DNA from: Gammaproteobacteria bacterium
GTDB lineage: Bacteria; Pseudomonadota; Gammaproteobacteria; UBA6429; Thiohalophilaceae
Direction of reading: 5' to 3'
Length of the DNA stretch: 35,654 nt
NCBI GenBank assembly: GCA_030617815.1
Contig: JAUWUS010000014.1
Coordinates: 1 to 35,654, forward strand
Each line of letters starts with the position of its first letter. Position 1 is the stretch's first letter. The notes under the pieces are model-generated. The model saw nothing but the letters and a program-made list of their open reading frames with translations, did not search any database and was not told where the DNA came from. The position numbers were made by a program, and so were the translations under genes. This document shows, one piece after another, positions 16,306 through 24,364 of this stretch.

Positions 16306-16331
16306 TGTCTGCTACTGGCCGAAAGAAGACA
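16306..16331. repeat. REP-like imperfect hairpin
   Basis: TGTCTGCT and AGAAGACA pair at 7 of 8 positions around a ten-base loop containing TGGCCGAA, in the gap between the ZIP gene and the GcvR-like gene. The pattern resembles short intergenic hairpins dispersed in many proteobacteria. No T-run follows in either direction close enough for a firm terminator call. Confidence 0.35.
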
Positions 16332-16355
16332 TTAAATAAAAGTATTAATATTTAT

Positions 16356-16883
16356 TTACCGCTTACTTTCCAAACTCGCATCCAAGTTTAAATCATCACA
16401 AAAAATAATAAATTCATCACGTAAAATTTTCACTGAATCATCTGCAGGAATACTTATGGTCATCTCCAGTGAGAACATCGGTGTGCCGGTATGTGCGGCG
16501 GGGTAGGTTTTGGTTTCTATTTCTTCAACATTCAAATTTCGACTGGATAAAAAATCGGTAATGTTATGTACGATGCCAGGGTGATCCATGGAGACGACGG
16601 TAATTTGATAGGGTAAACGTTTTTGTTTTGATTCTTGCGGCTGAGTTTCTTTTGCAATAATGGTTAAACCTAATGTGTTACCTATTTCTTCAAGTTTGGA
16701 ATTAATATTGTTAATGCAATCCTGATTACCGGTTACCAGTAACATAATGGCAAACTCACCACCTAAAACCATCATCCGACTTTCGCTGATATTACCACCA
16801 TTTTCAAGAATAGCTTTCGACAACTCATTGACCAGGCCGGGTTTGTCGTTACCTAGTGCTGAAATAACTAAATTTTTACTCAT
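16356..16883 (-). CDS. gcvR: ACT-domain protein, GcvR-like (glycine cleavage regulator)
   Basis: A 175-residue protein made of two ACT domains, about 4-75 (ISALGNDKPGLVNELSKAI) and 92-165 (ITVVSMDHPGIVHNITDFL), with no DNA-binding domain. This is the GcvR layout (E. coli about 190 residues). GcvR binds glycine and holds the activator GcvA, so it controls the glycine cleavage operon. It stands alone: the gene before it is convergent and the gene beyond it divergent; no gcvTHP or gcvA is in the window. A ribosome site (AGGTAA) precedes the ATG. The symbol rests on domain pattern, not on context. Confidence 0.75.
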   Translation of the reverse strand: MSKNLVISALGNDKPGLVNELSKAILENGGNISESRMMVLGGEFAIMLLVTGNQDCINNINSKLEEIGNTLGLTIIAKETQPQESKQKRLPYQITVVSMDHPGIVHNITDFLSSRNLNVEEIETKTYPAAHTGTPMFSLEMTISIPADDSVKILRDEFIIFCDDLNLDASLESKR

Positions 16884-16971
16884 GATTATTACCTGTTATT
16901 GGATGAACTATGACTATAATAGATAAGAATTTAACGAGATGCTATGAATTTATTTACATGAAGGCTGGAGA

Positions 16972-18138
16972 ATGGAAAATTTAATTGTGATTTACGGGGT
17001 TATATTCTGCCTTGCCTGGTGGTTTATGTATGGCATAATTATTAAAACTATATTTTCTCTAAAAAATTTAAGCAGTTTTAACACTGTTGATCCTGATGCA
17101 TGGCCAACTTTAAATATTGTAATACCTGCATGTAATGAAGAAGAAGGGATTGAAGCAGCAGTTCAGAGTTTATTATTGCAAGATTATCCGAATTTTAAAA
17201 TTATATTAGTTAATGATCGCTCAACGGACAATACCGGTGAAATAATTAATAAACTTGCAACAGATAAAAGGGTTAAGGCTATTCATATAGATGAATTACC
17301 AGAAGACTGGTTAGGAAAAGTTCATGCTTTGTCAGTTGCAGTTAACCACGTAGACAGTGAATGGGTCTTGTTCACTGATGCAGATATTAATTATAAACCG
17401 GGTGTTTTAAAAAAGGCCATTGCTTTTGTTTTGTATAAAGAAGGCGATCATCTTGCCTTGATGCCAGATGTTATAACCAAAAATTACTGGTTAGAAGTTA
17501 TTATTCGTACTTTTGGTTTAATGTTTTTACTGGGAACACGTGTAGATGAACTTGAAGACCCCAATACAAAAACTGTAATTGGACTAGGGGCATTTAACAT
17601 GGTTAAAAAATCGATTCTGGATCAATCTAAAGGTATTAAATGGTTGCGTATGGAAGTTGTTGATGATGTTGGAATGGGATTATTAATTAAACGTGCGGGT
17701 GGCAAAAGTGTATTTGCAATGGCTCCGCAATTATTGTCCGTTGCCTGGTACCCTTCTATTTCTGCAATGTTTGTTGGTTTGGAGAAAAATATTTTTGGTG
17801 CCGCAGCAAATTATCAGATAGTACGATTATTGCTCATGGTAGGTCTTATTTGGCTGGTTATTTTTGCTCCTTTTATTATTTTAGCCATCTCGACGCCAGT
17901 ATGGTTAGATATATTGGCATTGCTGACATTGTTATGGATTCCAGTAATGATGATTATATTAAAAGTAAGCTCAGGAGCACGATATAGCATTGGATTTTTT
18001 ATCCCGCTAGGCCAGTTTATATTTTCACTAATGATGTTGTGGTCGGGATTTGCCTGTTTATTAAATGGCGGTATCGTTTGGCGTGGAACTTTATACCCTG
18101 TTAAGAAACTAAAGAAATATCAGCGAATTAAGTTTTAA
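16972..18138 (+). CDS. Family 2 membrane glycosyltransferase
   Basis: A 388-residue protein with an N-terminal helix (about 5-30), a GT-A catalytic domain and C-terminal helices (about 285-370). The domain shows VIPACNEEEGI at 50-60, the nucleotide-binding NDRS at 81-84 and the metal-binding DAD at 136-138, followed by an acidic VVDDVGMG stretch at the usual acceptor-base place. No QxxRW motif of processive synthases was found, so a single sugar transfer to a lipid or carotenoid/hopanoid-type acceptor is likelier. GGAG lies 5 bases before the start. It is followed after 16 bases by a small conserved protein of unknown function. Confidence 0.82.
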   Translation: MENLIVIYGVIFCLAWWFMYGIIIKTIFSLKNLSSFNTVDPDAWPTLNIVIPACNEEEGIEAAVQSLLLQDYPNFKIILVNDRSTDNTGEIINKLATDKRVKAIHIDELPEDWLGKVHALSVAVNHVDSEWVLFTDADINYKPGVLKKAIAFVLYKEGDHLALMPDVITKNYWLEVIIRTFGLMFLLGTRVDELEDPNTKTVIGLGAFNMVKKSILDQSKGIKWLRMEVVDDVGMGLLIKRAGGKSVFAMAPQLLSVAWYPSISAMFVGLEKNIFGAAANYQIVRLLLMVGLIWLVIFAPFIILAISTPVWLDILALLTLLWIPVMMIILKVSSGARYSIGFFIPLGQFIFSLMMLWSGFACLLNGGIVWRGTLYPVKKLKKYQRIKF

Positions 18139-18154
18139 AGTGAGGTGACATTCA

Positions 18155-18511
18155 ATGGATAAGCAGATAGAACTTTTAGGTAAAAAAGTCACCGTTTCAT
18201 TAAGCCATGCTGCTGTTAGCGCATTGTCTAATCGTAGCAAGCCGCTTATTGCCGAGATGGAGTTGTATTTCAGTTGTTTAATCCGAAAAAAAGTCCGTTT
18301 TAGAGAAAATATGGAAGGTGATTTAATTAATGTTACGGATCAACTGGCGGTACGTTTTCGTCCGGTGATGACCAAAACCTGCGGTGTTGATTATGAAGGC
18401 GATGAACCACCATTAACTGATTTTCCTATTAAAAAACCCGAGTCCTTTGTCCCGCACTGGTTAAAAATTGATTTTAAAAATGATAATTGGATTGGTGAAT
18501 TCGGATTTTGA
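18155..18511 (+). CDS. Conserved hypothetical protein
   Basis: A 118-residue soluble protein with a good ribosome site (GAGGTG) 16 bases after the glycosyltransferase gene. I do not recognise a domain. It has mixed helix and strand composition, two cysteines (CLIRKKV and KTCGVDYEG), a proline-rich middle (EPPLTDFPIKKPESF) and an aromatic end (NDNWIGEFGF). There is no signal peptide or membrane segment. It looks like a genuine conserved protein from its start signal, length and codon pattern like its neighbours. Coupling to the glycosyltransferase suggests co-expression only. Confidence 0.7.
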   Translation: MDKQIELLGKKVTVSLSHAAVSALSNRSKPLIAEMELYFSCLIRKKVRFRENMEGDLINVTDQLAVRFRPVMTKTCGVDYEGDEPPLTDFPIKKPESFVPHWLKIDFKNDNWIGEFGF

Positions 18512-18536
18512 GTTACATATTTTCTTAAAACTTTTA

Positions 18537-18659
18537 AACCACAGAGGTCACGGAGGTTCACAGAGCTTTTGAATCTTATTTCCCTCTCGACAACTGCTCC
18601 TGCGTTGTCCTACTTACGGGCGTCCTGCCCTAATGTGAACCTCCGTGGCCTCTGTGGTT
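18537..18659. repeat. Long inverted repeat (26-bp arms) enclosing the two-hairpin repeat
   Basis: Arms 18537-18562 and 18634-18659 are complementary at 25 of 26 positions, the exception being a T/G wobble pair. The 71-base loop holds copy 2 of the two-hairpin repeat (18584-18630). The whole unit sits between two co-directional genes and looks like a small non-autonomous mobile element, or a composite in which one repeat inserted in another. No coding potential or clear target duplication was seen. Confidence 0.75.
18584..18630. repeat. Two-hairpin dispersed repeat, copy 2 (47 nt)
   Basis: Hairpin 1 is GACAAC (18589-18594) with GTTGTC (18604-18609) around TGCTCCTGC; hairpin 2 is GGGC (18618-18621) with GCCC (18627-18630) around GTCCT. 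Compared with copy 1 at 1526-1572 the stem changes are compensated and the total length is the same. It lies wholly inside the loop of the long inverted repeat. Confidence 0.65.
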
Positions 18660-18709
18660 AATGTTTTTTATTAAACAAAATTGACCTCTAAATCTGGTAA
18701 ACTTGCCAC

Positions 18710-20611
18710 ATGCTTAAGTTTAGCCAATTATCTTTGCGCCGCGGGTCTCGCGAGCTGCTTCAAGACGTTAATTTCACCATTCACAATGGCCAAAAGGTCG
18801 GTATTACCGGCAGTAATGGCGTTGGAAAATCAAGCTTATTTGCCTTAATACTTGGACAACTGCATGCCGATGCGGGTGATATATTTTTGCCTAAGGATTT
18901 GGTTATTGCTCATGTTGCGCAAGAAACGCTGGCACTTGATACCAGCGCAATAGAATATGTTCTGGATGGCGATGTTCAGTTGCGTCAGCTTGAAGAAAAA
19001 ATCAGAAATGCTGAAAAAAATAATGAAGGTGAAACACTTGCACACCTTTATAGTGAAATGGAAGCGATTGATGGTTATACCGCAAATAGCCGTGCTGCGA
19101 CCTTACTGAGTGGTTTAGGTTTTACCACGGCACAGGAAGATGTCGCAGTTAAACAATTTTCAGGTGGCTGGCGTATGCGCCTGAATCTTGCGCAAGCATT
19201 AATGTGCCGCTCAGATATTCTCTTACTCGATGAGCCAACTAATCACCTTGATCTTGATGCTGTGATCTGGCTTGAGACATGGTTAAAAAATTACAAAGGT
19301 ACGTTGTTATTGATTTCACATGATCGTGATTTTCTTGATAATGTGGCTGATCAGATCGCTCATATTGAAAATCAGGGTGTGACATTATATAGCGGTAATT
19401 ATTCTGCCTTTGAAATTCGTCGTGCAGAGTATTTAGCAACGCAACAATCAGCGTATGAAAAACAACAACGTGAAGTGCAGCACATGCATAAATTTGTTGA
19501 ACGATTTCGGGCTAAAGCAACAAAAGCAAAACAGGCACAAAGCCGCATTAAAGCACTGGAACGTATGGAGCTGATTGCTCCTGCGCATGTCGATTCACCC
19601 TTTAACTTTCATTTTCGACAAGCGGATAAAATGCCTAATCCACTCATCACATTAGTTGATGCAGCGATTGGTTATAATGAGCAGCCACTTTTATCTAATA
19701 TTAAGTTAACTATTCATCCGGGTGACCGTATTGGTTTACTTGGACATAACGGCGCCGGTAAGTCGACCTTAATTAAATTATTGTCGGGAGAGCTTCAGGT
19801 TTTAAAGGGTGATCTCACTCCAGCAAAAGAATTGAATATTGGTTATTTTGCTCAGCATCAGCTTGAACAACTTGATTTTGAAGCTAGCCCGTTATTACAT
19901 TTACAACGTATTGACCCTAAGGCAACAGAAAGTGACCTGCGTAAATACTTAGGTGGCTTTGCTTTTAATAATGATATGGCGATTGATCCTGTCGCTCCCT
20001 TATCAGGCGGAGAAAAAGCACGCTTGGTACTGGCGCTTGTTGTTTACCAAAAGCCCAATTTATTATTGCTTGATGAACCAACCAATCACCTTGATCTGGA
20101 AATGCGCCACGCTTTAACGGTTGCTATGCAGGAATATGAAGGCGCGATGATTATTGTTTCGCATGATCGACATTTGTTACGTACAGTGACGGATACTTTA
20201 CTTTTAGTCGCAGATGGCAGCGTATCAGAATTTGATGGAAGTTTGGACGATTATCGCCAATGGTTAAGTCAGCAAAACAAGAAGTCATCCGTTATTACAA
20301 CAGAAGAAAAAACAAATAATAATAATGATGCGCAAAACAAAAAACAAATTCGACAAAGTTCGGCAGAAAAAAGAAAATCACTTAAACCATTGCAAAACAA
20401 GTTAAAAAAACTTGAAAAACAAATGCAGGAATTAAGTTCCAGTAAAGAATCGCTGGAACAAAAATTAGCAAACAATGATATTTACAGTGAAAGCAATAAG
20501 GATGCTTTGAAAAAATTATTACAGGAACAAGGACAAGTTGAATCCAGCTTGCAACAGGTAGAAATGGACTGGTTAGAAGTGAGTGAAGAATTAGAAAGTG
20601 CAAACGGTTAA
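18710..20611 (+). CDS. yheS: ABC-F ATPase, YheS type
   Basis: A 633-residue soluble protein with two ABC domains and no membrane segments. Domain 1 has GSNGVGKSS near 33-41, FSGGWRMRL near 145-153 and LLLDEPTNHLDLDAV; domain 2 has GHNGAGKST, LSGGEKARL and LLLDEPTNHLDLE. The linker RFRAKATKAKQAQSRIKALE is the ABC-F interdomain (P-site tRNA-interacting) helix pair. Sequence and length agree closely with E. coli YheS (637), including a charged coiled-coil C-terminus (about 560-633). ABC-F proteins bind the ribosomal E site and relieve stalls. It is followed after 21 bases by nnrS. Housekeeping rather than antibiotic resistance is the likely role. Confidence 0.93.
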   Translation: MLKFSQLSLRRGSRELLQDVNFTIHNGQKVGITGSNGVGKSSLFALILGQLHADAGDIFLPKDLVIAHVAQETLALDTSAIEYVLDGDVQLRQLEEKIRNAEKNNEGETLAHLYSEMEAIDGYTANSRAATLLSGLGFTTAQEDVAVKQFSGGWRMRLNLAQALMCRSDILLLDEPTNHLDLDAVIWLETWLKNYKGTLLLISHDRDFLDNVADQIAHIENQGVTLYSGNYSAFEIRRAEYLATQQSAYEKQQREVQHMHKFVERFRAKATKAKQAQSRIKALERMELIAPAHVDSPFNFHFRQADKMPNPLITLVDAAIGYNEQPLLSNIKLTIHPGDRIGLLGHNGAGKSTLIKLLSGELQVLKGDLTPAKELNIGYFAQHQLEQLDFEASPLLHLQRIDPKATESDLRKYLGGFAFNNDMAIDPVAPLSGGEKARLVLALVVYQKPNLLLLDEPTNHLDLEMRHALTVAMQEYEGAMIIVSHDRHLLRTVTDTLLLVADGSVSEFDGSLDDYRQWLSQQNKKSSVITTEEKTNNNNDAQNKKQIRQSSAEKRKSLKPLQNKLKKLEKQMQELSSSKESLEQKLANNDIYSESNKDALKKLLQEQGQVESSLQQVEMDWLEVSEELESANG

Positions 20612-20632
20612 TAAATATAAAAGGAAATACTC

Positions 20633-21829
20633 ATGGCTATACAAATAGAAGATCCTGAAAATAAAATTAATAAAAAGTCCTTTGCACTTTTTGCTTTAGG
20701 CTTTCGTCCATTTTTTCTTTTAGCCGCTTTTTCTGCTCCCATCCTTATTGCATTATGGCTTCTCCAGTTGTCAGGAAATATAACACTTTCAGGTTATTAC
20801 TCTCCGGCTGGCTGGCACGCGCATGAAATGTTATTTGGTTACACTGTCGCGGTGATTGCTGGATTTTTATTAACGGCTACGGGTAACTGGACCGGAATAA
20901 AGATGATTAATGGATGGCGATTAGTTTTGTTAGCAGTCATTTTTTTATTAGGTCGTTTTGCTCCCTTTATACCGGATCTTCCATATTGGATTATTGCAGC
21001 ATTAGACTGGGTATTTCTTCCTATAGTCGCTTTTGTTCTTGCTATTCCTGTTATCCAGGCAAAGCAGTGGTCTAATTTTATTTTTATTCCTCTTTTACTT
21101 ACGATGGCTGCCGCTAATTTTGCCGTTCATTTAAGTGCTCTGCAAATAATTGATAGTTCAATTGTTACAGGAAGCCGGGCGATGGTATACCTGATAGTCC
21201 TGTTAATTGTCATTATGGGTGGACGTGTCATTCCTTTCTTTACTGAAAGAGGTGTACATGGTGTTACCACTACAAAATGGAATTGGATAGAACGTTTATC
21301 GCCCCTTAGTGTGATTGCGGTTATGGTATCAAACGTTATTTATGAAGATGGAAAAATTACCGGTTATCTGGCTATATTTACCGCCATTATTCATTTTATT
21401 CGACTCGCGGGATGGTATTCAAACAAGATTTGGCAGGTTCCACTGGTATGGATATTACAGATTGCTTATAGCTGGTTTGTTATTGGTTTCATTATTAAAG
21501 GATTAATGATTTTTAACATAAATGAAAATTTATTCTCATATCATGCCTTTACGGTTGGTGGAATAGGGATTATGACGTTGGGTATGATGGCAAGAGTAAG
21601 TCTTGGTCATACCGGTAGAGAAATGAAATTAAATAACTGGATGGTGTTGTCTTTTATACTTATTAATATTGCAGCATTAACCCGAGTTATCTTACCTATA
21701 TTATTTACTGAAAATTATCTACAATTTATTCAGGTATCAGGTTGGTTATGGGTATCATCATTTGTTATTTTTGCCGTAGTATATATATCGATGTGGGTTC
21801 GCCCTCGTGTAGATGGGCGAGAAGGTTGA
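20633..21829 (+). CDS. nnrS: NnrS family membrane protein
   Basis: A 398-residue polytopic protein with about twelve hydrophobic helices. It opens with FALFALGFRPFFLLAA and has the GWHAHEMLFGY motif near 59-69 (conserved histidines), later GGRVIPFFTERG and HAFTVGGIGIMTLGMMARVSLGHTGR. This is the NnrS pattern; NnrS proteins bind heme and copper and protect against nitric-oxide stress in bacteria that denitrify or meet NO. AAGGAA precedes the ATG. No nitrite or NO reductase gene is in the window. Its end overlaps the widest possible reading of the next gene, though I start that gene later. Confidence 0.92.
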   Translation: MAIQIEDPENKINKKSFALFALGFRPFFLLAAFSAPILIALWLLQLSGNITLSGYYSPAGWHAHEMLFGYTVAVIAGFLLTATGNWTGIKMINGWRLVLLAVIFLLGRFAPFIPDLPYWIIAALDWVFLPIVAFVLAIPVIQAKQWSNFIFIPLLLTMAAANFAVHLSALQIIDSSIVTGSRAMVYLIVLLIVIMGGRVIPFFTERGVHGVTTTKWNWIERLSPLSVIAVMVSNVIYEDGKITGYLAIFTAIIHFIRLAGWYSNKIWQVPLVWILQIAYSWFVIGFIIKGLMIFNINENLFSYHAFTVGGIGIMTLGMMARVSLGHTGREMKLNNWMVLSFILINIAALTRVILPILFTENYLQFIQVSGWLWVSSFVIFAVVYISMWVRPRVDGREG

Positions 21830-21854
21830 AAGTTTAAATTCAAGGAGAAGAAAA

Positions 21855-22649
21855 TTGAAAATAAAATCATTCATCATATTAACTTTACTGTCATTTTCGC
21901 TGTTTTCATTTCAACTGCGGGCTGACATTATTACGCAAACAATTAATTATTCAGATGGTGAGATAAAAATGAATGGCTATCTCGCTTACGATAATAGTAT
22001 AAAAGGAAAACGTCCTGGTATTATTGTTGTGCATGAGTGGTGGGGGCATGATGATTATGCTAAAAAAAGAGCACGTATGTTAGCTGAGCTCGGATATCAT
22101 GCAATTGCGATAGATATGTATGGTAATGGAAAAAAAGCGGCTCACCCTAAAGATGCAGGCGCGTTTTCTGGTGCAGTTAAAAAGAACATGGCAGTAGCAG
22201 AAAAACGTTTTATGGCAGCCTATCGTGTGTTACAAAAGCAGGATAATGTTGCTAAAGATAAAATAGCCGCCATTGGTTATTGTTTTGGTGGAGGTATTGT
22301 TATTGAGATGGCGCGACGTGGTGTAGATCTTGATGGTGTTGTAAGCTTTCATGGCAGCCTTGGAACAAAAGAAAAAGCAATAAATGGAAAGGTGAAAGCA
22401 AAAGTACTCGTGTTAAATGGTGAAGCCGACCCTTTTGTTAAAAAAGAAGCTATTGCTGGTTTTAAAGAAGAAATGAAAGCTGCAAACGTTGATTTTAAAT
22501 TCATCAATTACCCGGGGGCTAAACATTCTTTCACCAAGTCCACTGCCGATGAATATGGAAAGAAATTTAGCTTGCCTTTAGCGTATAATGCAGAAGCGGA
22601 TAAAAAATCATGGAATGAAATGAAACATTTTTTAGATAAATTATTTTAA
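21855..22649 (+). CDS. Exported dienelactone hydrolase family protein
   Basis: I chose the TTG at 21855: AAGGAG lies just upstream and translation then begins with a clean signal peptide, MKIKSFIILTLLSFSL, with a likely cut after LRA (residue 23). The frame is also open from an ATG at 21813 overlapping nnrS. The 264-residue protein has the alpha/beta-hydrolase triad of dienelactone hydrolases: Cys143 in GYCFGGG, Asp192 in NGEADPF and His224 in GAKHSF, plus HEWWG near 60-64. It probably hydrolyses an ester or lactone in the periplasm; no aromatic-degradation genes flank it, so the substrate is open. Confidence 0.87.
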   Translation: MKIKSFIILTLLSFSLFSFQLRADIITQTINYSDGEIKMNGYLAYDNSIKGKRPGIIVVHEWWGHDDYAKKRARMLAELGYHAIAIDMYGNGKKAAHPKDAGAFSGAVKKNMAVAEKRFMAAYRVLQKQDNVAKDKIAAIGYCFGGGIVIEMARRGVDLDGVVSFHGSLGTKEKAINGKVKAKVLVLNGEADPFVKKEAIAGFKEEMKAANVDFKFINYPGAKHSFTKSTADEYGKKFSLPLAYNAEADKKSWNEMKHFLDKLF

Positions 22650-23067
22650 TTGAAATTGTCATTGAACTATTGTTACGTTAGCCTCTTTGATTTTTTAAAT
22701 ATTCAACATGCTGTGCTTGTTTATTAGTCTCATGAGATAATTGATCCAGATTGCTTTTTGTTCTTCCCCGTTCTTTGGCTATTTATTTTGTTTCATTCAA
22801 TAATATTAATGCTTTAACTTTTGAGAGCCTGCCACTGACTAGCAGGTGTTCTTTTTCATGAAGTTCTCTTTCGAACTGGATAATATACCTTTCTTCCTCT
22901 GCGTAGGTATTTTTAAAAAAATAAATCACGCAATTTAAATGAAGGTATTATCTTGCTTTGATGGTGAAATTTGTTAAATAGAACAAATTTCAATTATATA
23001 TATACATTTAAAAAGTGATTTCTTGCGGTTTATTGGGATATTGGATAAAGTTAGTCCATTAAACAAT
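22650..23067. other. Intergenic region, 418 bases
   Basis: Apart from the decayed fragment at 22678-22929, this AT-rich gap holds the presumed promoter of the response regulator gene. GCCTGCCACTGACTAGCAGG near 22830 contains a short dyad (CCTGC/GCAGG). No tRNA, riboswitch or clear terminator was recognised. Confidence 0.5.
22678..22929 (-). pseudogene. Decayed coiled-coil-rich gene fragment
   Basis: On the minus strand one frame from about 22929 reads 84 codons with a single internal TAA at 22783-22785 and a terminal TAA at 22678. The peptide is strongly biased to Glu, Lys, Gln, Leu and Arg: segments include EEERYIIQFERELHEKEH and LVSGRLSKVKALILL before the stop, then SNLDQLSHETNKQAQHVE after it. 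Such a pattern on both sides of a stop, in one frame, suggests a once-coding coiled-coil region, like the tails of some glycosyl- or methyltransferases. No clean start remains. Alternatively it is a chance open frame. Confidence 0.45.
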
Positions 23068-23550
23068 ATGGAAATAATTATGGGCTTTGGATTTAGATCT
23101 ATTTTTGGTCGCCATCAGGATAACCTCGAATATCATGACAGGCGTAATGATGATCGGATCAAGTTGCCGAAAATCGCAACGATTTTAATTGTTGATGATT
23201 CACGTACTGCTATCGCTGTTTTGCGAAAAACACTTGAACCTACCGGATACACTGTTCTTAGTGCGCTTAATGCTGAAGAGGGTATTGAGATTGCTAAAAA
23301 TGATAAACCAGATTGTATTTTGATGGATATTATTATGCCAGGATTAAATGGTTTTCAGGCAACCCGAATTTTACGCAAAGAGCCGCTGACACAACATATA
23401 CCTATTTTAATAATAAGTGGCAACGAGCAGGCAACAGAAAAATATTGGGGCTTACGGGTCGGCGCAAATGGTTTTTTAGGTAAGCCAGTTGATCGTTCTG
23501 AATTGTTTCACCTTCTGGGTGAACATTTACCTGAAGTGCAAGTAATTTAA
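23068..23550 (+). CDS. Response regulator receiver protein (CheY/PilG-like)
   Basis: From the ATG at 23068 the protein has 160 residues; an ATG at 23080 and a TTG at 23023 are alternatives, none with a strong ribosome site. A polar N-terminal extension (about 1-35, with RRNDDRIKLPK) leads into one receiver domain: acidic pocket VDDS at 42-45, phospho-acceptor Asp87 in LMDIIMPG, the switch Ser in IISGNE and Lys in LGKPVD. There is no output domain. The pattern is like PilG/PilH or CheY-type relay proteins. A membrane protein with a degenerate GGDEF domain follows 73 bases later, so the two may work in one signalling path. Confidence 0.85.
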   Translation: MEIIMGFGFRSIFGRHQDNLEYHDRRNDDRIKLPKIATILIVDDSRTAIAVLRKTLEPTGYTVLSALNAEEGIEIAKNDKPDCILMDIIMPGLNGFQATRILRKEPLTQHIPILIISGNEQATEKYWGLRVGANGFLGKPVDRSELFHLLGEHLPEVQVI

Positions 23551-23623
23551 ACTTTAAAGTAATTAAAAATATTTTATTCTTTAATTTAAATAAAATTAAG
23601 CCATCTTTTAAAAATTATCATGG

Positions 23624-24364
23624 TTGGTTATAAAGTTGAATTTATCAAGATTTAAGTTTTTTAAATCCAGGCAGTTTGTGCGTACGCTATCATTTGTTTT
23701 GTTTGGATTAGGCGTTGCAAGTTTGTTACAGATACTGGGTTATATTTTACTTCCTCTGGAATTTTATAGTCTGTCATTAATTATACTTTCAGTATTTGTG
23801 TTTTTTAATTTTAATGCACGCGACCCTGGTAATTTATCGAGCTATTCCGAAGTTTTAAATGTATTGCAGTTACGCGATCCTTTAACTCAATTGCCTAATC
23901 ACCAGCTCTTCCTGGAACACCTGGAACAAGGTGTTTCTATAGCAAATCGGCAAAAGAAATTTATGGTGGTGATTAAACTCGATATAGATAAATTATCTGA
24001 AATTAATCAACAGTATGGATATAAAAAAGGTGATCAGATCATTCGTAATCTTGCAATGCGCTTGACAGATTTGACGCGTGAAAGTGATAACGTTGCTCGT
24101 TTGAGTGGTAGTGAGTTTGGCTTAATTTTAAATTTAATTGAACATGATGGGGAAGTTGACAGCGCCTTACAACGTGTAATGGAAGAAATGCGCAATCCAT
24201 TTTTAATTGGAAATGAAGATGTTATTTTAAATATCAGTTACGGGATTTGTGTTTATCCAACGGAGCAAGGGAGTATTGAAGACATTACTCAATATGCTTC
24301 AATGGCACTGGAAAGTGCCAAAAAAATGGGTGGCAACACGCATAAATATTTTGATCATGTTTAA
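23624..24364 (+). CDS. Membrane protein with degenerate GGDEF domain
   Basis: A 246-residue protein read from a TTG at 23624 (no good ribosome site; a TTG at 23636 is also possible). Two hydrophobic segments lie at about 22-62. A GGDEF fold follows: DPLTQLPNHQLFLEHL, then KLDIDKLSEINQQYGYKKGDQIIRN, and the active-site loop reads SGSEF (161-165) instead of GGDEF. The loss of the first Gly and of the acidic third residue predicts no cyclase activity; it may sense GTP or c-di-GMP or act as a scaffold. Its stop codon shares the bases TTAA with the stop of the convergent acyltransferase gene. Confidence 0.82.
   Translation: MVIKLNLSRFKFFKSRQFVRTLSFVLFGLGVASLLQILGYILLPLEFYSLSLIILSVFVFFNFNARDPGNLSSYSEVLNVLQLRDPLTQLPNHQLFLEHLEQGVSIANRQKKFMVVIKLDIDKLSEINQQYGYKKGDQIIRNLAMRLTDLTRESDNVARLSGSEFGLILNLIEHDGEVDSALQRVMEEMRNPFLIGNEDVILNISYGICVYPTEQGSIEDITQYASMALESAKKMGGNTHKYFDHV

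Noticed and set aside
16356-16883. ACT protein as a formyltetrahydrofolate deformylase (PurU) fragment
   Set aside because: It has two ACT domains and no formyl-transferase domain; length and pattern fit GcvR.
18537-18659. Inverted repeat as a CRISPR repeat pair or simple terminator
   Set aside because: There are only two inverted arms, no direct repeat-spacer series, and no T-run at the distal arm suited to termination.
18710-20611. ABC-F protein as an antibiotic-resistance factor
   Set aside because: Linker, C-terminal coiled coil and overall sequence agree with housekeeping YheS rather than resistance ABC-Fs.
21813-21854. Upstream ATG start of the dienelactone hydrolase gene, overlapping nnrS
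   Set aside because: The TTG at 21855 has AAGGAG upstream and gives a proper signal peptide; the upstream start would place a charged 14-residue piece before it.
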